A DNA stretch of 64,000 bases from positions 18,032,787 through 18,096,786 of the forward strand of contig CM055895.1 in the NCBI GenBank assembly GCA_029582155.1. The letters run 5' to 3'. The notes beneath the pieces were generated by a model. It was not told the DNA's origin. It saw only the letters and a program-made list of their open reading frames with translations, and made no database searches. Origin of the DNA: Panopea generosa. Its lineage: Eukaryota > Mollusca > Bivalvia > Adapedonta > Hiatellidae. Below, piece after piece: positions 12,901 through 26,300 of the stretch (position 1 is the first letter of the stretch; each line of letters begins with the position of its first letter). The translations under genes were made by a program, and so were the position numbers.

Positions 12901-15900
12901 CTGATACCAGGTGTACAAATCAATGACTACTGGGGTTATATATACTGATACCAGATGTACAAATCAATGACTACTGGGGTTATATATACTGATACCAGGT
13001 GTGCAAATCAATGACTACTAGGGTCATATATACTGATACCAGGTGTGCAAATCAATGACTACTGGGGTTATATGTACTGATACCAGGTGTGCAAATCAAC
13101 GACTACTGGGGTTATATGTACTAATACCAGGTGTGCAAATCAACGACTACTGGGGTTATATGAACTGATACCAGGTGTGCAAATCAATGACTTCTGGGGT
13201 TATATATACTGATACCAGGTGTGCAAATCAATGACTACTGGGGTTATATATACTGATACCAGGTGTGCAAATCAATGACTACTGGGGTTATATGTACTGA
13301 TACCAGGTGTACAAATCAATGACTACTGGGGTTATATATACTGATACCAGGTGTACAAATCAATGACTACTGGGGTTATATATACTGATACCAGGTGTGC
13401 AAATCAATGACTACTAGGGTTATTTAACTGCTAAACTGTGCAACTGGTTGATCATCCCTCTTGGCTCAAAATGATGTAAAAGTAATTATTTATAAACAAG
13501 TTTTAAATCAAGCTTGTGATGCATTTATCCTAAGATAAAATAAAAGGTACTGCGCAAATCTGCGATGATGCACAAAGAGTGGTTGGTATCAAAATAACAT
13601 ATTTTGTTTTTTTAAGTAAAAACAAAAAACTGTGCCACTGGCGTGTATGTACACTCTTCCTCTGGGAGGTTTGTAATTTAAATACCAAGACATAACATTG
13701 GTTTTGTAGTTAATAATATTATTTTAAAATTTTGGTTCATAGAGAGTAACAATAAATTATTTACGAAATAGAGTTGATTTTCATTCCTGGTAAGACTGTA
13801 TTCTGCAGCTGGTTTGTTTATGTTGTTGTGCTTGAAGGTCTCTCACAGCTCTCTGGTTGTAGGTTCAAGCTCTTTTGCAGTCGTTCAATAATTCAATAAG
13901 AAATTGTGCTTCTAAGTTGGGAATGGAAGACTGTAACTTACATTGAGTTGTTGGTCAGATATAGACTTAGTGGTATGTGCATGCAAACTCAGATTTGAGG
14001 TCAGGCACATTTGGGCCATTATAAATTAATTGCTAGATTATCATCCAAATTTTTCTTAAAAACAGGGAGGGCAGGAATTTTTTTTTATTTTTTTTTATGA
14101 AAATAAAAGGGTCGGGGCGGCATGAAAATTAGGGGGCGGGCGGGGATGATAATCTAGCAATTAATTTATTATGGCCTTATCTGTCATAAACTTGCATAGA
14201 ATTTGATATTTTACTACATTAAGGAAACAACAGTCACATCAAGTCATTTAATATGGTTGCCTAGTGACGGGTTAGTTATTGATGAGTAAATTAGTGACAG
14301 GTTAAATTGTGAAAAAACTGTAGTAGTCATTATAAACGTTGTTTATAGATTTGGCCATCATGAAAAAGATGTATTGATGAATAAAGACAAGTTACAATAA
14401 GACATTTTATTAATTGAAAATACAAGAAATAGCACAAATTCAATATAAAGTTATTAATTAACCATGGCTGGGTCATTTATATATGATGATCACCGCACAG
14501 ATCACCGTAGGATCTTGATAAACATGGCTATCTTTGTTTACGATCAGGGTCAACATACTTGTGTTACTTTTTATGAGTCAGTTTTATCAAGCCATTGTTC
14601 ATTGTCATGGTGATTTGTATTACCAGTGTCTTTTGTTAATGGTCTTTTATTAATATTTAAGCTAAGATGTCATTCGTTATATAAATGCAACTATATATGA
14701 TAAGTTTCGGCAAATCTAGCTACAGGTGGGAAATTCTCAGATTCTATTGAAAATCCAGGTTTTGTGGGAAGTTCAGAATTTATTGTAAGAAGTTGAGAAT
14801 ACATGTACCGGTATGTTGAAAAAGTTCAGGTTACTTTGATGATATTGTACAAGTTAGTTTGGCTTTTGTGAAAAAAAAATGGATTATGTGGGCAGTAAAG
14901 GTTTTGTGTGAAGTTCATTTTTTTGTTTGAAAGTTCAGGGGGGGGGGGGGTCAGTTTGAAATATTTAGTCTATTAAATTCTTTTCGGCTGAACTATTTCT
15001 GGTTTTGATTAAAGTTTTGTGGGTTTTTGTGGTTTTGTTAAAAGTTCATAATGATATTGTTGGAAAGTTCAGGTTTTGTGGGAAGTTTGGATTATGTTAG
15101 CAGGTTGGGTTGTGTAGATTGGAAGATTGCTTGTTTACAGTTTGTAAACTGTTACAATTTTGTCGGAAGTTTCTATTTTGGAAGGCCACAAGCTAAGAAA
15201 GGAATTTCATTTATATTGATTGAGAAGTTTGGTCTTTGTTTTGACAGGCTTCTGCTACTCATTAATAACTTGCTAATTATTACAGGAGATATTAATTAAT
15301 GGAGACCAATGAGAGCAGGTGTGCTATTGTTTTTCTGTCACAGGAATTCTTTTCCGACACTGATACCCGTGGAAATGCGAACCTGTAGGCTGAGAACACA
15401 GTTGTTCTTCCACACCACCTTGTTGTATCTCTGCCACTGTTGATGTTTGTTCTACACCTGCAGGAAGATCATTTAGTGCTGAAACCTTGGCTTATATTGA
15501 TCTAACTTGTTTCTTTGCATGATTCTATTAATACTACATTAAATCCACTAAATTTAGTTATCAAAAGACGGTGGGCGCCGTGGATATATCAGGAATAATA
15601 GGAACTGGTGTTTGTTTCATGTCAGATTTAGATAAAAACTATCTAACTTTTTTTTTAAATTTAGATTCTCTTTCATTCAGAGATTCCAACATTTAATGGT
15701 TGAAAACAAATTTTACGATCAAATGTTTGCTTGTTTTCAAAAGGATTTTGACAAAAAAATGTAAGGAAAAAGTTTACCATGAAAACAATTTTTTTAAGGA
15801 AATTTGATAATTGTTAAAATTTTAAAGGATTATGAAAAAGAATTATAAACAGTATTATATAAATTTTAAATTGAAAACACACGGAACCAAAAAACAACCA

Positions 15901-18900
15901 AGAGAGAAATATTGTGAATTTATTAAATTGTGACAGAAATGCCACTGGGACTTTAATAGAAGTAGAAAGATAAGTTCAAGTGTTTTAAAGTTTAAATGAT
16001 TGTTAAATTCAAGTAGTTTGACCTAAAATTCGTTCTATCTAAAACAGCATATTGTCAGTTGGAATACTTCTGACAAAGGTTTGAAAGGAATTCTTTACCC
16101 AAAGTTTTATCTTCTAAATGCTAACTTTTAACTTTTTTTTATAAATCATTATTGTCCTCTGTTTGAGTAAGGAATTAAAATTCTTTCCAAAGGTGATCTT
16201 TTCTCATCAAAGACTGTTTGCAAATGTTTTATATTAAAATTACTTTTGAATGTTATTGAAACATCAAGGTCAAATCTCATATTGGGTGACACTATTTGAT
16301 GGGGTCAACTCTGATATATGGGTGTTTTTAACAAGAGGATGGTCACGATTTAAGATAAGAGAATTGTGGGTATCCATGCCAACCCTGATAGGTTTTATTG
16401 TGTAACTAGTAAACGTGTCTGAATGAATGGGTGAAAAACAGGCCGAACAAAATGGGTGTCTTATTTATGAGTTCATAACTGTTGAGATGATTAAACAAAA
16501 TTAATTAGTGAATTTGTTATGGAATTGGTAAAGAATGAAAAAAAAAAAGATTCTGATTAGATGTGTCAAGTGTCATGGTAATAATATTCAGAAACAATTA
16601 GTATTGGAGTCCAACATGTTTTAATGTCAATGTCACCTGTCTGTTTCTGTGATGGTCATTTTTAGTAAAATGAACTTAAATTATTATGGTGCTTAATAAA
16701 CAATTAAAATGCCTGATAAATTGGTTGAGGCCACAAAATGCAGCTTCTTATTAAATATATTGACATAGAAAAACATTATTTATGATGGCAGAAAACATTA
16801 TGATGGCAGAAATGTTTACTAAATAGCATATAGGAGAGCGTTCCTTTAACCCTGGTATGGATAGTGGAGTGTGCTAAAGTACACGGACAGGGCTTAGTAG
16901 TGGGGAGTAGTGTGTACTCTGTATGGAATAATAATTGACAATTTATCAAGGGCGGTGCAATGTATAACACAAATGTTTGTTTAATGTCTGTCCCACTTGG
17001 CCGAGGTCAGGAGGCACCTGAACATTGTGTATATAGAAATTGGATAAAAAGAAATATGTGTTCATTTTTAAATAATATCAAATTATGGATTATTTAGTAA
17101 TATCTTTTGTGATACAGTGAAATAATGGAATAATTTCTTTTGCACAATGTAATGATGTTCAAGTGATATTAATATTAATTGATTTTGTAAGAATGGAAAA
17201 ATTAATTACATGTGTATAGTGACTTTGAAAGTGAAATATTAATGTAGTACACACTATATTTTACCTAAATGTTCACAATATAACCTCGGGTAATTTGGAG
17301 CTGCATACCAGTGTATATGTTATTTCTAATATTTTACTAAGATACAGTGTCTCCTATCAGTGAATTGGTTTACAATTAGTGAATCATTTGTGCAAAAGGC
17401 TTTATGCAGTCACATCCAGTTTTACACTTCGAGGGGGTTGGGGTCGGGTGGGGACATTTGTTGCCGAATGGTCTAAGTGCTTACTCCTAGGTTTGAGCCC
17501 ATCTTTTGGGCTAAATATCACAAGCAAGAAGCTTGCAGACAGGTCAAGTTCATGTACATACAACAGAGGTCTTCCTCGACCAGTAATGGTCCCTTGTGAT
17601 AAGAATGGCATATGACTGTCTCAAAATCTTGGTTCAAACACTTTATGTGAGAAGATGTTACAAGTTACATGTTTTTGTTGAAAGGATATTTTTCTACCTA
17701 AATTTATTCATGAGTTCTTCATCTTCATTAAAATGCATAATTGAGTGTCATGTTTTATAAAACTTTGTAATGTTTAAAATATGACAATAAGCCCCAGAAC
17801 CCCCACACCCCACCATTTGTCTGTGCATATCATAAACACAGTATAGCATTCAGTGTGATAAAAGCAGCATTTAATCCAAATAAATAAAAAAAAAATTAAC
17901 ATCAGGAATTCTTAATTGAAATCTGCAAAAACCAGCTTGTTTATACTTATTCTAAGCAAAGCTTGTTTGTGGATTATAGGTACTTTTTTATATAAATCAA
18001 AACACACTGTGCAACAAACATCAAACCAAAACATTTTTACTTCATGCTTTACCTGGAACTAGTTTCAAGGTTTTTGCTGTGATTAGGGGGTGTGATTGAG
18101 CATAACTAACATTAAAAAGATGTAAATTGAAACATAATTGAAACATGTGGCTCGTTTTGAAAGCTTACTTATCTGAGACAATGTTTATTTTAACTGATTT
18201 GTGATGCATTTTCTCTTTATTTAACTTTTTTTTTTGTATAACACAGCATTTTAAGTAGTTGCTTAAAACACCTTATAAAAACTGCTCCTTTAATTGAAGC
18301 AAAACTGGAATAAGGAGAATGTTATTGACTTAATAACAAAAAATCAATTCCAGTTGGAATACCTTTGTTTTTACATTTGGCAACCAGTAGAAACTCAAAC
18401 AAAGGCGATTCGCAGCAATTTGCACGAACACCATTTCAAGGTAATTCCAGGTGTCAAATGGTTTTGTTTTGAAAATTGTTCCAAGACATTAGCAACAGCT
18501 GCAGTATCGATTTTAAAAGGTTTTGATTGGCTGGTATTTTTTTACTTTAAATAATACTTAAGTTGTTTGGGTAGAATGTTTGCAAATCATTTGTGGAGCC
18601 CAAAGTTTAAAAATATCTTTCGTTTTGATCTTGTTAATGTTGGTAAGAATATTGGCTTAATTTCGTTTTTGCTAGCATGGTTTTGGTGAACATTTCATAA
18701 TTCTTTGATGCAAACATTGATTCCCTGTATGTCTAGAGTGCATGTTGTACTACCTTTGTACAGAATGGAAGTCTGTTTTTTCCTTGACGCTGGCATCGTG
18801 TAAACACAAACTGAGATGTTTTTCTTATTAGAGACATATTTCGCAAAATTCTACAGTTACATTGTGTTTTGCAGTCCTGTTACAGTGTTTTTTTATATAT

Positions 18901-21900
18901 TCTCTGTCATATTATTTTATGGTATCTGGAGTAATAGAATTGTAGTTTTGTTGTCTAAACAGTTGTTTTGTTAAATTTATAAGTGTACAGGAATTGACAA
19001 AAAAATCATTGGTCAACAATAAACCTTGCTGAATGGGGTCACACTCTTCGTGGTAAATAAAAAGTCATAATAAAAGTGGGAATGTAGTAAAGTTGGAAAT
19101 AACATTTTGACATTCTGAACTTTATTGCCAAAATTATTCGTATATAGCTTTTGGAGTCGTCAGGATGAATAGAAAGAGATTATTGTGAATACTGAAGATG
19201 ATAATAATTTTGTACAGCGGGAGTGATTTGACCAAAATTTGAATGAGCATGTCAAGTCAATGTGTGAATTAAAATTCTGACATATGGAAGGAACAATTAT
19301 GGAAATTTGGAAGATTTGAATCAGAAGAAATATTGTATGTGTGTATAAGATGGAATACTTGACCAGTGTTAGGATTTATATGTGAAGTAGATGTAACAGC
19401 CCATCATTCAGGATGATGCAGCTCATTAGTAAATTATACAGGTAGGAGAATTTAATAAATTATACAGGTAGGAGAATTTAGTAAATTATACAGGTAGAAG
19501 AATTTGATAAATTATACAGGTAGAAGAATTTAATAAATTATACAGGTAGGAGAAGTTAATATTATACAGGTAGAAGTTTGATTTATTTCACAGGTAGGAG
19601 AAATTAATTACATATACAGGTAAGAGATATTGATTAATTATATGTGTAGGTGAAATTGATGTATTACACAGGTAGGAGAAATTAATAAATTATACTGTAT
19701 ATAATACGGGTAGGAGAAATTCAGTAAATTATGCAGGTAGGAGAAATTGATATATCATACAGGTAGTAGAAATGAATAAACATATGGGTAGGAGAAATTC
19801 AAAAAAATTATACAGGTAGGAGAAATTGATATATTAATTTGTACAGCAGAAATCACGATGAAGTGGTATCACAGTTTTGGTGAATCATGATATGACTGTT
19901 TGCTGATATCTGTTTGTAAACAAATCTGAGGCCGCATATCTCAATATCACATGGTCAGGGTAAACACTCTAGAATGCGCCAAATCTTCATGAGATTTGGG
20001 AACAGTTGTGCATCCTTATATGGTAATTTTTACATCACTGTACTTTATAAAACTGACATTGATTGGATCTACTGGTCTTGTTAAGTTTCTACAATGTTTC
20101 TGAATATGGAGTGTCAGATAAAACCTCAACTATACATATAATTATGGTCATTATGACATTTATATGAAAATAAAACATGGCCATCTATTTGTCATGGTTA
20201 CTGGTACTATTCTGTTGTTTAATCTTCTATACTTAAGTTAGTGAAAGGTATTTAACTTTAGAGCGCCGAGCCCCACTGTATATCACTGAGATATTTATTA
20301 AAACCACTACTTTATTAGTATTGAGATTATTAACTGAGTAGGGAACAGGCTGCTGATGTTCAGATCGGTCTTGTTTTTTTTTTATTTCCCTTATCAGAAG
20401 AGATACAGAGAACTGTAAGTGAGTAAATAACCAAAAACAAGTAAACATGTGCATTGTGTGTGTCTGACTGCAGCTAGAAGATCAAAAGATAAAAATATGG
20501 TCTTAAAAGCTAACCCCAAAATTAATACCAATTATATAAGCAAAGCTGATTATCTTACTGTTTGATAACAACCAAAAAAATATAGTTATGGTTATTATTG
20601 TACACAATTGCAAATCTTAGTCAAACATTGAAATTAACCTGGATTCCAGATTTTAAAATGACTGTAGTGGACTTCATGTTGTATAAGTATTAGATGTTGT
20701 ATAAATATTAAAGTTTGTCGTGTCATCAATAAAAATTGTGGTTAGTGTTTGATGTTCACGATTGTCACATTTCAGCAAATTCAGTACATTTCTTTTATGT
20801 TGTTGAGTTTTACACTTGAATGATGGGAGGTGTTTGATAGTTGTGATGGGAATAGTTGGTGGTTCTTTTTTATGTCTTTATTCTGAAATGATGGTCCGGT
20901 GGTCCGGTTATTGTTATTTTTTCTGTGTAGATATTCTATCTATTCAGTTGTTTGATTTGTAATTGATATTCACCAGTGGTAATCTTTATTGCTGCTTTCT
21001 TGAACTTTGCCGAGGCTTTCTGGTTGTATGCAAATGTGACCTTTATCTTCGTGACCTGTAAATGAATCTTTGTGACCTGTAAATAATTCTGGACTGTGCA
21101 TCTCTGTACCTGATATTTCTTTGTTTTTAGTCTATTCCATCAAATAAGAAAATACTAGGACAACCCCGTATATTATATTAGATATTCTCTGAGCATGTTA
21201 AAGAATGATAGAAATATCATAAAAGATATTTGGACAAGGGTCCTGCACTCCTGTTTCTTTCCACTTTCTCTTCTTCACCAAAATTCATGTCAATGAGAAG
21301 TACATGTAATACAACAATACCAGATCAAATGAGCAGTGAACAATTTTTTGTAAAGACCATTTTAGTGTTCCATAGATTACATCATCACTAATAATTATTA
21401 ATGACACTTTTGCTATTTTCATATATTACTGGGGCATTATTACATATTATATTGTCTATGGATATAATTATTATATTATGAATTTATTAAAGTGACATGT
21501 ACACAATACCTTTTAGATTTACAACATTATTATTTAAACATTCTTAAAATTTTAAGAAATAATCAGCCTAATAAGACTTATCAGTCACTATTTTATCAAA
21601 ATTGCAATTATTTCAATACATATAACACAGAAACTTACATGGCAGTATTCAAGATAAAAGACCAAATAATAAGAAAAAAAACAAAACAAGAAGAAAATAA
21701 AATGAAATATTTGTCTGTCAATGCAATGACAAAAAAGTGGATAACCATGATGGAAACATCACATTTTGCTGCCATAATAAAAATGTAAAGACCATTATGC
21801 TGTTCCATAGTATAAAAACATCACATTCTTTTGAAGTACTCTTACATGCAATGAAGATACAATAATATTGTCCAACTTTATGGGCACTTCAAGTCTTTGT

Positions 21901-23313
21901 CAATAAAGTACCCATGCTTGAAATCGCTAATCTATTGATAAAAATGTTTTTAGTGTGATTTGACTAAATGAACAGTTGAACAAGTCAATATTTATATCTG
22001 AAGACAACAGCGATATAACCATGTTAATAATGGTAGGTGTATAGAATATACAAATTCTAATATAGCACAAAAATCGAGTTGTCATTTTTTAAAAACAAAA
22101 GGCAAATGTCAGAAAAATATTTGTTTTACGATTTTGTGAAATGTTTTCATTTGTTAACTCATAGTTTAGTCTATTAGCAAACAACATCCCACTCATAGGC
22201 ATGTGTTTAAACCATCTACCCCCAATTAAATGCCCTCCCCCTCTCCTCCCACCCATTTGTTCTAGAAAATAAAATGACAATCCAATAAAAACAACTCATA
22301 GAAAATTTTAATTTTGCTTTCGCAGAGGCCCAAGTTTACATCTTCATTTTGCAAACCACAGGCTCATGTGACGGTTGTGGGTTCAATCCACAGCCGGGTC
22401 ACACCAAAGACTTGATTATGTAACTTATACTTGAAGCTTTCTCGCTTGGCACTTAGCATTAAGAGGATTGTTCTAGGTCTGGTGGGCCTGATATCAGTAT
22501 AATGTGACAGGTTAGGGTATCATACCATGTGTCTGTGGCATGGCACTTCAGTGTGGCTGAATACTGTCTCAATTAAACACCGTCTTGATATAACTGAAAG
22601 ACCATACAACTAAAACAACAACAACATCAACATCATTTTGCAAATACATTACTCCTGGTGGGTGTTAACTCGGGAATAGATAGTAGATATGGTACCTTTT
22701 TGGAAGTGCTAAAATGTGCTCTAAAGTTTCTATTGGATACACGTGCAGCTGTGTTTGTTGTGGTGCTATTGAAGTTTTGATGAATGGTTGTTAAAAAATT
22801 TAGTAATGCCATAAGTGGCTAGGCTCCATTGCATCCCTTTAAAAAATAATATCAAGTACTTGTTGTAACGATGAAATGGAGTCACAAAAACTTACTTTGC
22901 ATTTGTTTAAAGTGGTCACACTGACTATATTAACCCTTTTCTCCATAAATACGTGTTTTCCCGCACCAATCAAATGCAAAGTAAGTGGTCAAACTGACTA
23001 TATTAACCCTTTACTCCATTGATACGCATTTTCCCACACCAATCACAGAAGGAATTTGAAAATAGTGCAGGAAGAGTTCAGATTGCTCATTACGAGCAAT
23101 CTGAACACTTCCTGCACTGTTTTCCACTCTGTCAGGTAATATAAACATAATCACCCATTGCTGATACGTGGTGAATTAATGCTTTCAATTTGGAAGAGTC
23201 CAAGAAAATGCTTGTGGACCGAAGGGTTAAACTTGTTTTTTACTGGCCCCTGTGTTTGTTGAACTTTCCTATTATCTATTAAAAAAAAAATATGGGGAAA
23301 CAGGCACTGATAC

Positions 23314-23361
<48 letters not shown>

Positions 23362-26300
23362 CACAGGTCAGATGAGATGTACATCACTCTGATCCTTTAA
23401 TTATGTCCCATATATCACATTCAAAATATTCTCTCTAATCTACTTCTTATGTAATGTTGGTGAGCTTTAAAGTTTAATCACTGTTGAAGAAGTCCGAGTG
23501 GTAGTCATTCACTTTCCAAATGGGTTCTTGGTTGTTGGTCAGATTCCCTGTAGGTTCTTGGTTGTGGTCAGAAAAAATTCCCCATGGGTAATTGGTTTGT
23601 TGGGTCAGTTTCCCCACAGGCTGTTGGTCAGTTTCTATGTAGGTTCTTCGTTGTTGTTCAGGAAAACTCACCATAGGTTCTTGGTCGTTGGTCAGTTTCC
23701 CTAAAGGCTGTTAGTCAGTGTTTTCCCCTGGATTCTCTCCAGTGGCTTCATATGTTTTCTTCCTCTGTTCTATTGGTTACCTAATCAGGGAGGACCTTGA
23801 CTGAGATACATTCCTGGAAACAGTCATACTTATTATGATTCTCTATTGGAAATTGAGGGACCAATTTGTTGGAGGAGTATGTATATTTGTAACAGGCCTG
23901 CTAGCTTAGTCTCAGTAGAGTAGTCTCCCTGTAAGCGAAAGTTTGCAGGCTTGTTTTAAAAAAAAACAAAAAAAAACAAAGCATCTCTTGTCACGAGCTA
24001 CCAAACTGAATCAAATGATGTTTTCAGTAAAATGCTTATGGAAACTATCTTAACCCTTTACTTCATATGGACACCTTTGAACACCTCTTATATAGAAGAC
24101 TTTTGAAAACAGTGTAGAGCAATCAGAACAGGTTCTGCACTGTTTTCTGCTCTATCAGAATACATAGGTAAAATGTATCTATTCACTGAAATTAACTATG
24201 TGTGACCTTTGAGTTTTGAAGAGTCCAGTTAGAATGCATATGGAGTAAAGGGCTAATTGTAGTTCAAGCGTACTTAATTATAGGATACAACCAGTATTGT
24301 AGCTTCATTAACCATAAATAACAAAGACTTGCATTATAGTAAACCATGCCTGAAAAATTCATTAGATGTTTAGAGATACAAAATCTTTTTTTTCTATTTC
24401 AGTACTGAAGGCAGAAAGAGACTTGTATCTGAGCCAAGTCTGAACACCACTGATGATGTAGATGCTGTGGAGGCCTATAAGCATATACAGAAGGGTGGAG
24501 AGATCCCGTACAAAGGATTGCAAAAACCAGCTCCTGACAAAGCTACAAGTACGTTGAATATTATAACCCTTCATGTGTATTTAAGTTCATTTTACCCCAC
24601 CACCCCCACCTCTCAGCTCATTACCCCTATCCTAGCTTTTGTTTCAGTCAGTGGTTTCTGCATAAGCAATATCTTCTGTCTAGTGCATTTCTGCTATCTT
24701 ACCTGTGTCAGGAGTTAAATTCTAAATGTTTCAGAGTTCTACCATTTTTTTCGATTTAACAACAATGGCCTAGCTAACCCAAAAATGATGTGCAAGTCCA
24801 CCAGGTTCTAGCGGGGTCTGGGGATATGCGCCAGCAGAAAAAATACTTTCAGGATGCATTTCCTGCATTCTGAGGGCATTTCCAGGAGATAAAGTGATAC
24901 ATTTGTAAAAATATGTGTAAGCCCAGGCAAAGTGGCATAAAGGCAGCTATGCCACTGATCTAGCTCATAATTTAATAAACTGTGGTTTTCAGAGATTGAT
25001 GACTTTGGTCACTGATTGTAAGTTACTTCCCAGAAAGGTATTTGATAATTTCTGAAAGCAAATTGGTTTAGAAATTACTGGATTAATCTAGTAGTCATTT
25101 TCATGAGGTGGATTTCTGCATTCATGTTATAATTATAGATTAAGTTTATTTTTCACTGAATCAGTAACCATGGTAACCTCAATTTCTGAATAACAGTTTT
25201 AGATGTGGAAATGATGAAGAAAAAAATCTTTTTTGTTTCCAATATATTGAAATTTAGTTTTGATGCACAGTTTTGATTTATTGTTTACATATTTTCTGCA
25301 TATTTCTATGTTGTGAAAACAAAAATACAAAATGTTTTATGTTTTTTTATAGTTTGTCGAAGTTGTCTTTGTTGTATGTTCTTAATGAATTCTGCCTTCT
25401 GTTTCATGCATGTAAGATATACTGGAAACTGTATTTTTAAAGAAAATATATTTTTTTAGTTTTAAAAGTCAGTTAAAAAATATATCTCATTGAAGTAACT
25501 CTTGACACATGAAAAATTGGTTAAACAAACATTGTACATATGATTATTTAGCGGATTAGCTGATTTCAAACTACAGAGATTAGACTTTTGTTCAGTCATA
25601 CCTCCAGGTATAGTGGAATTATACCAAAATTACCTGGCACTGGTTTCACTAACACTTTACTTAAAATCCTAATTTTGACTGGTTACTGCAATATTTCTAA
25701 CCAGAGTAAATGAAGCCATATGCAGTACTTCTGGAGCCAGTCTAAAATCATGATCATCTGGATGCTTTCTTGGATTTAAGTTTTTAAGTATGTATTTAAA
25801 TCTATACCTAAGTATGTTATTGAAACACTAGCCTGGCTCCTGTTTCACCAACATATACTTAAATACTTAAAAACTTAAATCTTAAAAAAGCAGCCAGGTG
25901 ATCATGATTTTAGACTGGTTCCAGTTAAACTGCATATTGTGTCAATGATATTGATTATATAATAGATAAATAACCAGTCAAAACTTAGTTAAGTTTTTAA
26001 GTAATTATGTAAAATGTTGGTGAAACAGAAGCCTGATTTATTTGTGTATATAAAAAAATCAGAATAAGCTGGTTCTCAACTGAACTGTCACTTCCGATTG
26101 GCTCAGTCGGTTACGCATCTGACTATCAATCCAGGGGTCATGAGTTCAAATCGCTGCCCGGCAACAGTCTGTGGGATGATTGATATATGACATTGTGTCT
26201 CATTGTCATTCGTCTCTCACCACGGATTGAATTGGGAAAGTTATCAGTTACTTGCAGAGATGCGGTGTACTCGAATACTGGTTAACCTTTCGAGATCCCA

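Larger units (their letters stand above)
9102..24402 (+). other. Intron 2
   Basis: A 15.3-kb intron containing repeat-family X copy 2, the 44-bp minisatellite, a Harbinger-like MITE, a SINE-B relative, a 26-bp minisatellite, a SINE-C copy, two piggyBac-like MITEs, a 44-base poly-C run and a degenerate 30-bp array, all listed separately. The remaining stretches (9990-10850, 13430-14010, 14180-17450, 17690-19420, 19855-22345) are AT-rich and show no supportable exon or RNA gene. Confidence 0.65.

Noticed and set aside
10856-13421. CRISPR-like array
   Set aside because: Units are head-to-tail without unique spacers in eukaryotic intronic DNA; it is a minisatellite. The same applies to the other arrays.
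18294-18554. 86-codon ORF in intron 2 with a CAAG|gtaatt donor-like end
   Set aside because: No acceptor with fitting phase, AT-rich composition, and no recognisable domain. An alternative first exon cannot be excluded but is not supported.
21492-21788. 98-codon Lys/Asn-rich ORF
   Set aside because: Composition is that expected of AT-rich intron; no similarity recognised, no splice or promoter context.
23151-23360. Poly-glycine minus-strand ORF
   Set aside because: Translation of the poly-C tract and part of a MITE; not a gene.
26095-26165. tRNA gene from A and B boxes
   Set aside because: The acceptor stem does not close, and the sequence continues into a SINE body and tail; same reasoning for 17460, 42463, 44675 and 61541.
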